The notes beneath the pieces are model-generated. The model searched no databases and was not told the origin of the DNA. It was given only the letters and a program-made list of their open reading frames with translations. DNA of 64,000 nt from Clostridia bacterium (GTDB taxonomy: Bacteria > Bacillota > Clostridia > CAKSNL01 > HGM11501), in NCBI GenBank assembly GCA_017411325.1, contig JAFQQJ010000031.1:1-64000 (forward strand), written 5' to 3'. A program made the position numbers and the translations under genes. This document shows positions 7,449 through 14,633 of the stretch, in pieces (within the stretch, counting starts at the first letter, position 1; every line of letters begins with the position of its first letter).

Positions 7449-7961
7449 ATGAACTTCGTAAAGAGACATAAGATTTTTGTATTAATTGCGGTTATTCTGT
7501 GCGTAATTACTTTTTTATGCTTCGGAATAAGGTTTGCAGATTATTTACACTCTGAATTTATTGATTGGATTCATCGTAGCTTGGATTACGAAAGAGCCTT
7601 GGAAGGCGTGGATGATTTCACCTGTGTGTTCTATCGCGACGGAACATACAGGATAAATTATCACAGTGGCAGATACAGCTTTGACTATTATGCAGAGGAT
7701 GAAGTTATAACCATATTTCCAAGCATAAAAGACTATACCGGCTCAAGTGGTCATATCAATAATTTGTACATCGAATCGGAAGAAGGCTATGTTATGCTTA
7801 CAAAAGGGAACAAAGCTACTTTTTACCTTTACGAAGACGTTATATTGCCCGATGTGCTACTTGAGGATGAAAGAGTAAGCGTAATAAAAATAAAGTCAAA
7901 AAGAGAAGTGCCGTTCAGGAAAATCTTTACTACAGTTTTCTTTGAGCCAAAGGGTTATTAA
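7449..7961 (+). CDS. Small membrane-anchored protein of unknown function
   Basis: 170 residues. A single N-terminal transmembrane helix (about 10-30) follows a basic start (MNFVKRHK); the remaining 130 residues are polar and rich in aromatics (YRDGTYRINYHSGRYSFDYYAEDE) and should lie outside. No family recognised. AAGGTGATGTT immediately before ATG 7449 supplies a ribosome-binding site. It follows gene debris at 7231-7444 and is followed by a terminator-like hairpin at 8035-8066. Confidence 0.65.
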   Translation: MNFVKRHKIFVLIAVILCVITFLCFGIRFADYLHSEFIDWIHRSLDYERALEGVDDFTCVFYRDGTYRINYHSGRYSFDYYAEDEVITIFPSIKDYTGSSGHINNLYIESEEGYVMLTKGNKATFYLYEDVILPDVLLEDERVSVIKIKSKREVPFRKIFTTVFFEPKGY

Positions 7962-8034
7962 TAGCCGAAGATTTAATTTAATGCCGCTATTTATCAGCGT
8001 GGACTATGTTGACACAGAAGGTACAACACGCAAA

Positions 8035-8066
8035 AAAACAGCTCCGGTTTCCGGAGCTGTTTTTGC
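8035..8066. terminator. Bidirectional terminator, near-copy of the 5436 element
   Basis: Stem CAGCTCCGG/CCGGAGCTG with a TTT loop, A7 before and T5 after, between convergent genes. Together with flanking ACACGC and GCA(T)CTGTCTG it matches 5430-5475 over about 45 bp. Confidence 0.85.
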
Positions 8067-8077
8067 ATCTGTCTGTA

Positions 8078-9244
8078 TTATTTCGCTATTCCGTAGGTTG
8101 CAAAGGTGCAGGAGACGCCGTTTGCATCTGATACAAAGAAGCGATACATATATCCCTCTATAAGGCCGCCGGGAATAAATAAACTCATTGTTCCGTCGTT
8201 GTTTCTCGCAATTAAGCCCTCGCCGACGGTGGCGGTTATTGCCTTTGCCGTTACCTCGTTAAAGGTAGCGCCTGTTCCGGGATTATCTGCCCTTCTGTAA
8301 TAAATAGTGTATGTATCACAGCCGGTGTCAGCAAATCTTATTTCGCAAAAATCAAAGGAAAGGTGCGTAGGTGCGGAAGCATCAAGTGACGCAGGGAATA
8401 AAAATTCGGGAGTTATGACAGGGGATTCCTGTTCATTTGCGGGAGCTTCCGTATTTTCGGTTTGTGCGGTTGCTTCTTCTGTTCCTTGCGCTTCTTCAGT
8501 TATCACTTCTTCTGCGGCAACCGTTTCTTCCGTAGCAGGTGCTGCTTCTGCAGGGGGTACTTCTTCCGCTGCCGGCTTAACAAAATTGGGATTGTGATAC
8601 TGTGCCGAACGAAAATCGTATTCCGAAATATATCCTGAAGTTGTTCCCTTGTGACCGTAAACGGTTACATATAAACTTCCGCCTGAGGTCTTTTCGATTT
8701 TAAGGTTAAGCATTGCCTTATTGGAGGGGTTAACTGCATTGAAGGAACCGTCCTCCTTCTTTTCGGTAACCACAACAAAGTGACGGTTTCCGGTGCGGTT
8801 GGGGTTGGTTGCAGCCGTAAAGTAAATGATTACGGGGCTGTAGGAGCCGTCGCCGTTTATATAGCGGTCAAAAGAGGCGAAAAAGTCATAGGTTTCACCG
8901 CCTGTTGCCCCGGGAACATCATTAAGAACCGTGGAAAACGGATTGCCCCAGGTATATCCCCTGGAAATCCAGTAGTTGCCCAGGTCTAATGGAGTCTTGT
9001 TGATTCCGATGGCAGAAAGTGCCATAGAAACAGAGGCCGTTCCGCATTCATTGTGCGCCCAGGGAGAAAACCTTCCCCAGTAATCCTGATAGTATACATC
9101 ACTTGAACGTATCTGGGACACATAGCGGACAGTACCGGGAGTAACCGACTCCGAATAATTATAGTCCACCAAAACAGCGGCATTGACGCTGACGGAAAGA
9201 ATTAAAATTACTGCGCTGATAAGGCATAAAAGCCGTTTTTTCAT
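8078..9244 (-). CDS. Secreted C39-like cysteine peptidase with Glu/Ala/Thr-rich linker
   Basis: 388 residues. Signal peptide at about 1-22 (ends VNA), so the protein is exported. Residues about 40-200 match the C39-like (Peptidase_C39_2, papain-like fold) pattern: nucleophile Cys67 in NECGTASVSMAL, His155 in NRHFVVV and a third position in AVNPS around residue 172. Residues about 220-275 are a low-complexity linker rich in E, A, T and P, typical of wall-spanning surface proteins. The C-terminal 110 residues form a separate beta-rich, fibronectin-like domain (YTIYYRRADNPGTG). Substrate unknown; such enzymes cleave peptides or isopeptide crosslinks. AAAGGAT precedes the ATG, and a consensus promoter lies at 9314-9342. 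Confidence 0.82.
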   Translation of the reverse strand: MKKRLLCLISAVILILSVSVNAAVLVDYNYSESVTPGTVRYVSQIRSSDVYYQDYWGRFSPWAHNECGTASVSMALSAIGINKTPLDLGNYWISRGYTWGNPFSTVLNDVPGATGGETYDFFASFDRYINGDGSYSPVIIYFTAATNPNRTGNRHFVVVTEKKEDGSFNAVNPSNKAMLNLKIEKTSGGSLYVTVYGHKGTTSGYISEYDFRSAQYHNPNFVKPAAEEVPPAEAAPATEETVAAEEVITEEAQGTEEATAQTENTEAPANEQESPVITPEFLFPASLDASAPTHLSFDFCEIRFADTGCDTYTIYYRRADNPGTGATFNEVTAKAITATVGEGLIARNNDGTMSLFIPGGLIEGYMYRFFVSDANGVSCTFATYGIAK

Positions 9245-9313
9245 CGTCTCAAATCCTTTCGGTAATCATTTTAAACGGTGAATTTTGCAAAATTATGACA
9301 AAAGTCAGCTACT

Positions 9314-9342
9314 ATTATAACATTTTGTCAAAATTCTGTCAA
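9314..9342 (-). promoter_or_regulatory. Promoter of the C39 peptidase gene
   Basis: Minus-strand TTGACA (9342-9337), 17-bp spacer, TATAAT (9319-9314): a perfect sigma-A consensus. TTTTGACAAAA and TTTTGTCA half-sites flank the -10 and could be an operator. Confidence 0.85.
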
Positions 9343-9384
9343 CTTTAAAATGGTCGGGCTTCCCGATTAAATTAGCATCACTCA

Positions 9385-9412
9385 TTGACTTTTGAAAAAA
9401 ATATGTTATAAT
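9385..9412 (+). promoter_or_regulatory. Promoter of OLE RNA and the oapA-dxs operon
   Basis: TTGACT (9385-9390), 16-bp spacer, TATAAT (9407-9412), predicting a start near 9419, where the structured RNA begins. Confidence 0.8.
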
Positions 9413-9415
9413 ATA

Positions 9416-10012
9416 GGAAGGTGGCGCAGTATTCTAGTCAGTACTTGCTGTTCTGAAGGCGGTCGTAAAAAGCCGCTTAAGGGCACATCGATGAAGTTCC
9501 TGGTGCTTGCTTCCGATGCCGGTCGGGGGTGTGTGCTGGGAGTTAAGGACTGGGGGCGGACCGCAATGGCATGCGGCGCATGACCCTCTTTCCGTGGAGA
9601 CTTTACTTTGTGGTTAATGCGGACACAATTTAGCTACGGGTAAGGATTAAACCTGCCATGCAGTGCTTTTCTGTGCTGTGGGTAGCGTAGCCTGCCTTGA
9701 GTGGGTATGTAGGATAGCGGACAGACAGCACCCTCTTGGCCGAGAGAGTGAGGTTATAGCTTCTTGAAAGCATATCTGCAAAAGAGGATAGGAACGGTTT
9801 TGTGCTGTGAAGGAAAACTTCTAGACTGTACCTTTTGTGGTGCAGGAAGGATTGTAGTGCGGACTTAGTGGCAATTCGGTAATGTCTAAGGCGACTTGAC
9901 AAGGGCTGATTTAAAGGGAAACCGCTCCCATCGGCGACGGGGGAGGATCAGGGCGGGAAATCCGACCGAACCTATGCCGCAAAATTTACTTCTTGCATTG
10001 CCACCTCATTTT
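9416..10012 (+). ncRNA. ole: OLE RNA (ornate, large, extremophilic RNA)
   Basis: About 595 nt without a credible reading frame, locally GC-rich, between a consensus promoter and oapA. The ends can pair: GGTGGC (9420-9425) with GCCACC (10000-10005), closing the molecule as expected for P1. Internal complementary blocks are frequent; the 3' part contains GGCGACGGGGGAGGATCAGG and GGGCGGGAAATCCGACCG, the kind of highly conserved, base-rich segment known from OLE RNAs. Length (family about 600 nt) and gene order (OLE, oapA, dxs, tlyA) match the known Bacillus and clostridial loci. OLE RNAs form membrane-associated ribonucleoprotein particles with OapA and help cells cope with stresses such as cold and ethanol. 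Sequence homology was judged by eye and context, not by covariance model. Confidence 0.85.
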
Positions 10013-10016
10013 TTAA

Positions 10017-10045
10017 TCCTTGCGGGGGAAAGCATTTCCCGCGAT
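10017..10045 (+). terminator. Hairpin between OLE RNA and oapA
   Basis: GCGGG(G)GAAA-GCA-TTTCCCGC, followed by GATTTATTT rather than a clean T-run. Probably a 3' boundary, processing site or weak terminator dividing free OLE RNA from the oapA-dxs messenger. Confidence 0.5.
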
Positions 10046-10068
10046 TTATTTATGGAGTGTGATTTTTT

Positions 10069-10677
10069 TTGGATACTGTCCGAAGTAGTAAGCCCGATCC
10101 TCAGGAAAAGGCTTTGAAACAAAAGCGTAAATATTTAAAATGGGCATTTTTAAGTATGCTTCTGACTTTTTCGCTTTCAGTACTTATCAACATCGTTTCG
10201 GAGATTGCCATAAAGGGCGCTCCGGCAGGAATTGCACTTTGCGTTTTGCTTGCAATCATTTTAATAGGCGTTCTTTTCGATATTGTGGGAACTGCGGCTA
10301 CCGCGGCGGAGGAAGCACCCTTTCATTCCATGGCATCAAGAAAGGTAAAGGGCGCGGCGAAAGGTATCGCTCTTCTTCGTAATGCGGAACGTGTTTCCAA
10401 TATCTGTAACGATGTAATAGGTGACATCTGCGGTATCGTTTCGGGTTCAACCACTGCTGTTATTGTAGGAATGCTTTTTGTGAAAAATTCGGATATGGCG
10501 TTCTGGGGCGGTATTGTTGTCACAGCATGTGTTGCATCTTTAACCGTAGGAGGTAAGGCCTTCGGTAAGGGAATTGCCATTTCCAAGAGCAATGATATAG
10601 TGTTCATGGTTGCCAAAGCACTTTCTGTTTTTGAGAAGGATGCGAAAACTAATGGAAAAAAGAAAAATACTAAATGA
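10069..10677 (+). CDS. oapA: OLE-associated membrane protein OapA
   Basis: 202 residues from TTG 10069, with GGAG 11 bases upstream. Four hydrophobic segments (about 25-42, 52-76, 120-138, 144-160) separated by basic loops make it an integral membrane protein with cytoplasmic charged ends (KQKRKYLK; KTNGKKKNTK). The DxxxD motif characteristic of OapA is D115-VIG-D119, preceded by the conserved segment SRKVKGAAKGIALLRNAERV. OapA binds OLE RNA and holds it at the membrane; its position directly after OLE and before dxs is the standard arrangement. It overlaps the dxs start by 26 bases. Annotated here by gene order, length, topology and motif. Confidence 0.88.
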   Translation: MDTVRSSKPDPQEKALKQKRKYLKWAFLSMLLTFSLSVLINIVSEIAIKGAPAGIALCVLLAIILIGVLFDIVGTAATAAEEAPFHSMASRKVKGAAKGIALLRNAERVSNICNDVIGDICGIVSGSTTAVIVGMLFVKNSDMAFWGGIVVTACVASLTVGGKAFGKGIAISKSNDIVFMVAKALSVFEKDAKTNGKKKNTK

Positions 10678-12514
10678 AAATTTAACACACGATGACTTAA
10701 AAGACCTTGATTTTGAGGGGCTTACTATGCTTTCTTCCGAAATCAGGGACTTTTTGATTGCCGGCGTTTCCAAAACAGGCGGACATCTTGCATCTAACCT
10801 GGGTGTTGTTGAGCTTACGGTTATGCTGCACAGATGTTTTGATTTTAAAAAGAACGACAGAATTATTTTTGATGTGGGACATCAGAGCTATGTCCACAAA
10901 ATTCTGACCGGCAGAATGAATGGGTTTGAAAATTTGCGTAAGACCGGTGGAATGTCGGGCTTTCCGAGACGTGAGGAAAGTGAGACCGACCTTTTTGATA
11001 CAGGTCACTCCGGCACAAGCCTTTCTCTGGCGGACGGAATTGCCACGGCAAAAATGCATACGGGCGAAGAAGGCTGCACCGTTGCGTTAATCGGTGACGG
11101 TGCTTTTACCGGCGGTCTTTGCTATGAGGCATTAAATAACATCGGAAACACGAAAAAAAATATTCTTATCATATTAAATGATAACGGAATGTCCATATCG
11201 GAGAATGTCGGCGCTGTGTCAAATCTCCTTACAAAGGTAAGGGCAAGCAAGGGGTATAACAGGGCAAAGTCCGGTGTCAAGGATGCTCTCGGCTTGTTAA
11301 AGGGCATCGGCCCCGCACTGGAAAAAGGAATTCGCCACATAAAGAACGGACTTAAAGGGGCTATAGTTCCTTCGGTATTCGCCGAAAGTCTCGGAATAAC
11401 CTATTTAGGACCTGTGGACGGGCATAACGTCAAACAGCTTGAATACTACATAAGCAGTGCGAAAAATATCGAAGGCCCTGTGCTTCTTCATGTGAAAACC
11501 GTGAAGGGAAAAGGCTATGCCCATGCAGAGGGAGAACCTTCAAAATTCCACGGCGTATCAGACTTTGAGGTGGACAAGGGTATAACCCACAGCATAAAGT
11601 CGGATTTTTCGGGTGCTTTCGGGATGGAGCTTTGTCTTCTTGCAATGAAAAACGAGCGTATCGTTGCGGTATGCCCTGCAATGACAAAGGGCTGTGGCCT
11701 TTCGGGCTTTGCAGAAAGCTTTCCCGACCGTTTTTACGATTGCGGAATTGCGGAGGAGCACGCGGTTACCTTTGCCGCCGGCCTTGCAAAGGGCGGGCTT
11801 GTTCCCGTTGTGGCTACCTACTCAACCTTTATGCAAAGAGCGTACGACGAAATATGGCACGATGTTGTCATGAATAATCTTCATGTGGTTTTCTGCCTTG
11901 ACAGGGCGGGGCTTCCCGGTGCGGACGGAAAAACCCACCAGGGAATTTATGACTTATCCTATCTCGGAAATATTCCGAATCTTCCAGTGCTTTCTCCGTC
12001 GTCCTTTGCGGAGCTTTCAAAAATGCTCCGTTTTGCGGTGGAGGAATATGACGGCCCCATAGCAATCCGCTATCCAAAGGGCTCCGACAGGGAATGCGGC
12101 TTTTCATCCTTTACCTTCGGAAAGGCAGAGCTTTGCAAAGAGGGGACAGATATAACGGTTGTTTCGGAAGGGCTTATGCTTAAGGATGTGCTGGATGCGG
12201 CACTTGAGGCTGAAAAAGAGGGTGTGCGGGCAGAGGTAATAAAGCTTTCCACCGTAACTCCTGTTGATTTGGAAGAAATAAAAAAATCCGTATCCGGGAC
12301 AGGCTGTCTCTTAACGGTAGAGGCAAATGTCATTCGTGGCGGAATGGGTGAGGCGATTTTCTCGGCTCTTCGTGCAAAGGGCGGAATAAAAGCCTTCCCC
12401 AATGCATTTATCGAGCACGGAAAGACCGGGGATATTTTAAGTGCATACGGTCTTGACAAAGAAGGAATAAAAGAAGCCATCATAAAAGAAGCGGGTGCAA
12501 AAAATGAGGCTTGA
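10652..12514 (+). CDS. dxs: 1-deoxy-D-xylulose-5-phosphate synthase
   Basis: 620 residues from ATG 10652, usual length. Thiamine-diphosphate enzyme that condenses pyruvate and glyceraldehyde-3-phosphate in the first step of the MEP isoprenoid pathway. Visible motifs: DVGHQSYVHKILTGR, the cofactor motif GDGAFTGGLCYEALNN, the catalytic glutamate region CGIAEEHAVTFAAG and DRAGLPGADGKTHQG. In-frame codons further upstream lie inside oapA and lack a ribosome-binding site; AGAAGGA at 10634 supports ATG 10652. It overlaps oapA by 26 bases and tlyA by 11, indicating one polycistronic unit with OLE RNA. Confidence 0.96.
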   Translation: MEKRKILNENLTHDDLKDLDFEGLTMLSSEIRDFLIAGVSKTGGHLASNLGVVELTVMLHRCFDFKKNDRIIFDVGHQSYVHKILTGRMNGFENLRKTGGMSGFPRREESETDLFDTGHSGTSLSLADGIATAKMHTGEEGCTVALIGDGAFTGGLCYEALNNIGNTKKNILIILNDNGMSISENVGAVSNLLTKVRASKGYNRAKSGVKDALGLLKGIGPALEKGIRHIKNGLKGAIVPSVFAESLGITYLGPVDGHNVKQLEYYISSAKNIEGPVLLHVKTVKGKGYAHAEGEPSKFHGVSDFEVDKGITHSIKSDFSGAFGMELCLLAMKNERIVAVCPAMTKGCGLSGFAESFPDRFYDCGIAEEHAVTFAAGLAKGGLVPVVATYSTFMQRAYDEIWHDVVMNNLHVVFCLDRAGLPGADGKTHQGIYDLSYLGNIPNLPVLSPSSFAELSKMLRFAVEEYDGPIAIRYPKGSDRECGFSSFTFGKAELCKEGTDITVVSEGLMLKDVLDAALEAEKEGVRAEVIKLSTVTPVDLEEIKKSVSGTGCLLTVEANVIRGGMGEAIFSALRAKGGIKAFPNAFIEHGKTGDILSAYGLDKEGIKEAIIKEAGAKNEA

Positions 12515-13274
12515 CTTATATATGGTTGAAAACTCTCTGGCAAGAAGCAGGGAGCAGGCAAAGGAATTGATTCTGGCAGGCAAGGTGATGCTGGACGGTA
12601 AGGTATGTGAAAAGCCGAGCACTTCCGTTTTTAATCAGACGGTTACCGTAAGTGAAGAAGAAAGCTTTGTGGGGCGCGGGGCGAAAAAGCTTCTTAAGGC
12701 ATTTTCGGTTTTTCATCTTGATGTGAAAGAGAAAATATGTATAGACGCAGGCGCATCCACAGGGGGCTTCACCGAAATTATGCTTAAAAACGGTGCATCG
12801 AAGGTTTACGCCGTGGACGTAGGACAGGATCAGCTTGCAGAAAGCCTTAAGGCAGATGAAAGAGTTATAAATCTTGAAAAGACCGATATAAGAAATCTGG
12901 AGCTTTCGGAAAAGGCGGATTTTTTCACGGCGGATGTGTCGTTTATTTCCCTTACCCAGGTGCTTTATCATCTTTTCCGCCTTTCGGGAGAGGGAGCCTT
13001 TGGTGTATGCCTTGTAAAGCCTCAGTTTGAGGCGGGGCGAGGGTTTGTCGGCAAAAAAGGTGTGGTAAAGGATAAAAAAGCACATATAAGAGTGCTTTCC
13101 GATATAACGGAATACGCAAAGGGCATAGGCTTTTCCGTAAAGGGACTTACTCCGTCGCCCATCACGGGACAAAACGGAAACATAGAATATCTTTTATATT
13201 TAAGTAAAAGCGGGGAAGACGGAGAATATTCCGTGGAAAAAACCGCTGCGGATGCATTTGGAGGGAATTTATGA
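12504..13274 (+). CDS. tlyA: TlyA-family rRNA (cytidine-2'-O)-methyltransferase
   Basis: 256 residues from ATG 12504 (MRLDLYMVENSLARS). Residues 1-60 are an S4 RNA-binding domain; residues about 60-250 are an FtsJ-like Rossmann methyltransferase with the SAM motif CIDAGASTGGFTE and the substrate-side motif KPQFEAGR. Homologues 2'-O-methylate 16S and 23S rRNA. It is the usual neighbour after dxs (yqxC in Bacillus). Overlaps dxs by 11 bases and the next gene by four (ATGA). Once annotated as hemolysin A, a role not supported by the sequence. Confidence 0.93.
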   Translation: MRLDLYMVENSLARSREQAKELILAGKVMLDGKVCEKPSTSVFNQTVTVSEEESFVGRGAKKLLKAFSVFHLDVKEKICIDAGASTGGFTEIMLKNGASKVYAVDVGQDQLAESLKADERVINLEKTDIRNLELSEKADFFTADVSFISLTQVLYHLFRLSGEGAFGVCLVKPQFEAGRGFVGKKGVVKDKKAHIRVLSDITEYAKGIGFSVKGLTPSPITGQNGNIEYLLYLSKSGEDGEYSVEKTAADAFGGNL

Positions 13275-13909
13275 ATATAGAAAAAACTCTTGAAAATTTA
13301 AGAAAGAATAATATGGCGGCATATTTTGTTGAAAATAAAAATGAGGCACTCGGATTGATAAAGGAGCTTATGGCAAAGGGCGAAACCGTTTCCGTGGGCG
13401 GCTCGGTTACCCTTGGTGAGGCGGGCGTTCTGGATTTGCTCCGGAGCGGAGACTATAATTTCCTTGACCGCTACAAGGAAGGACTTACAAGGGAAGAAGT
13501 AACAAGGGTTTTCAAGGAAAGCTTTTTTGCCGATACCTACCTTACAAGCAGTAACGCCATAACCGAAGAGGGCGAGCTTTACAACGTGGACGGCAATGCA
13601 AACCGGGTTGCCGCAATGCTTTTCGGCCCGAAGTCTGTAATAGTTCTTGCGGGTAAAAACAAAATAGTCGGAAGCTTAAAGGAAGCGGAAAAGAGGGTGA
13701 AAACCGTTGCCGCACCGAAAAATGTAAAAAGGCTTTCGATGAAAACCTACTGCAGCGAAAAGGGCTTTTGTATGGGTGCGGATGATGAAAAAATGTGTGC
13801 CGGATGTCAGAGCGAGGACAGAATCTGTGCAAGCTATACGGTAATGGCACGCCAGAGAATAAAGGACAGAGTTAAGGTAATTATAGTAAATGAAGAGCTG
13901 GGTTATTAA
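13271..13909 (+). CDS. LUD-domain protein (LutC/YkgG-like, DUF162)
   Basis: 212 residues. Single LUD domain with the family signatures VSVGGSVTLGEAGV (about 41-54), SSNAITEEGELYNVDGNANR (about 95-114) and LFGPKSVIVLAGKNKIV. The C-terminal part has cysteines in CSEKGFC and CAGCQSEDRIC (about 156-182) that may bind metal or a cluster. The family includes LutC of the lactate oxidation complex, but no lutA or lutB partner is nearby; stand-alone clostridial members have no assigned reaction. It starts inside the tlyA stop codon, so it is co-translated with the dxs operon, and it ends just before walR. Confidence 0.85.
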   Translation: MNIEKTLENLRKNNMAAYFVENKNEALGLIKELMAKGETVSVGGSVTLGEAGVLDLLRSGDYNFLDRYKEGLTREEVTRVFKESFFADTYLTSSNAITEEGELYNVDGNANRVAAMLFGPKSVIVLAGKNKIVGSLKEAEKRVKTVAAPKNVKRLSMKTYCSEKGFCMGADDEKMCAGCQSEDRICASYTVMARQRIKDRVKVIIVNEELGY

Positions 13910-13929
13910 TTCCTGAAGGAGGGCTACAG

Positions 13930-14631
13930 ATGGATAAGAAGAAAATTCTGGTAGTTGATGACGAGAGAGCCATCGGCGATATCTTAAAAATAAATTTAGA
14001 GAGAGAAGGCTATGCCGTTGCCGTTGCAATGGATGGTGAAGAGGGCGCCAATATGGCTTTTTCGCTTAATCCCGACCTTGTACTGCTGGATGTTATGCTT
14101 CCCAAGATGGATGGCTTTGAGGTTTGCAAGAAAATCCGCCGTGAGAGCGAGGTTCCGATTGTTATGCTTACTGCACGGACAGAGGAAATCGACAAGATTT
14201 TAGGCCTTGAGCTGGGCGCGGATGACTATGTTACAAAGCCCTTCTCGGTGCGGGAGCTTATGGCGAGAGTCAAGGCGAACTTAAGACGTACCGTAAGTAA
14301 GGAGAATATTCCCGACACGGAGGAAAATACCATAAAAATAGGTGAAATCACCATAAATACGGCAAGCTACGAACTCAGGAAGAGCGGTAAGGTAATAGAG
14401 CTTACACTTAGGGAGTTTGAGCTTGTAAAGTATCTTGCGGAATCTCCCAACCGTATTTTTTCAAGAGAGACTCTTCTTGAAAAGGTGTGGGGCTATGAGT
14501 ATTACGGAGATATGAGAACCGTTGACGTTACGGTAAGACGTCTCCGCGAAAAAATCGAGGACGATCCCGGCGAGCCCAAGTATATTATGACACGCCGCGG
14601 CGTTGGATATTACTTCTCAAAGGAAGAATAA
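13930..14631 (+). CDS. walR: Response regulator WalR (YycF), OmpR/PhoB type
   Basis: 233 residues. Receiver domain 1-115 with acidic pocket D10/D11, phospho-acceptor D54 (LLDVMLPKMDG), switch T81 and K103; the C-terminal winged helix (about 135-230) has LTLREFELVKYLA and DVTVRRLREKIEDD. High similarity to WalR by these motifs, and the following kinase and YycH/YycI-like genes fix the identity. WalR controls peptidoglycan remodelling genes by binding TGTWAH-N5-TGTWAH. A perfect match to that site lies at 16422-16438. GAAGGAGGG precedes the ATG. Confidence 0.92.
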   Translation: MDKKKILVVDDERAIGDILKINLEREGYAVAVAMDGEEGANMAFSLNPDLVLLDVMLPKMDGFEVCKKIRRESEVPIVMLTARTEEIDKILGLELGADDYVTKPFSVRELMARVKANLRRTVSKENIPDTEENTIKIGEITINTASYELRKSGKVIELTLREFELVKYLAESPNRIFSRETLLEKVWGYEYYGDMRTVDVTVRRLREKIEDDPGEPKYIMTRRGVGYYFSKEE

Positions 14632-14633
14632 TT

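Noticed and set aside
8307-8597. Ser/Ala-rich plus-strand frame opposite the C39 peptidase
   Set aside because: It is the antisense of the Glu/Ala/Thr-rich linker; no start signal and no independent support.
9392-10010. Open frames on both strands between 9392 and 10117
   Set aside because: They lie within the OLE RNA, lack ribosome-binding sites and have compositions explained by paired RNA segments.
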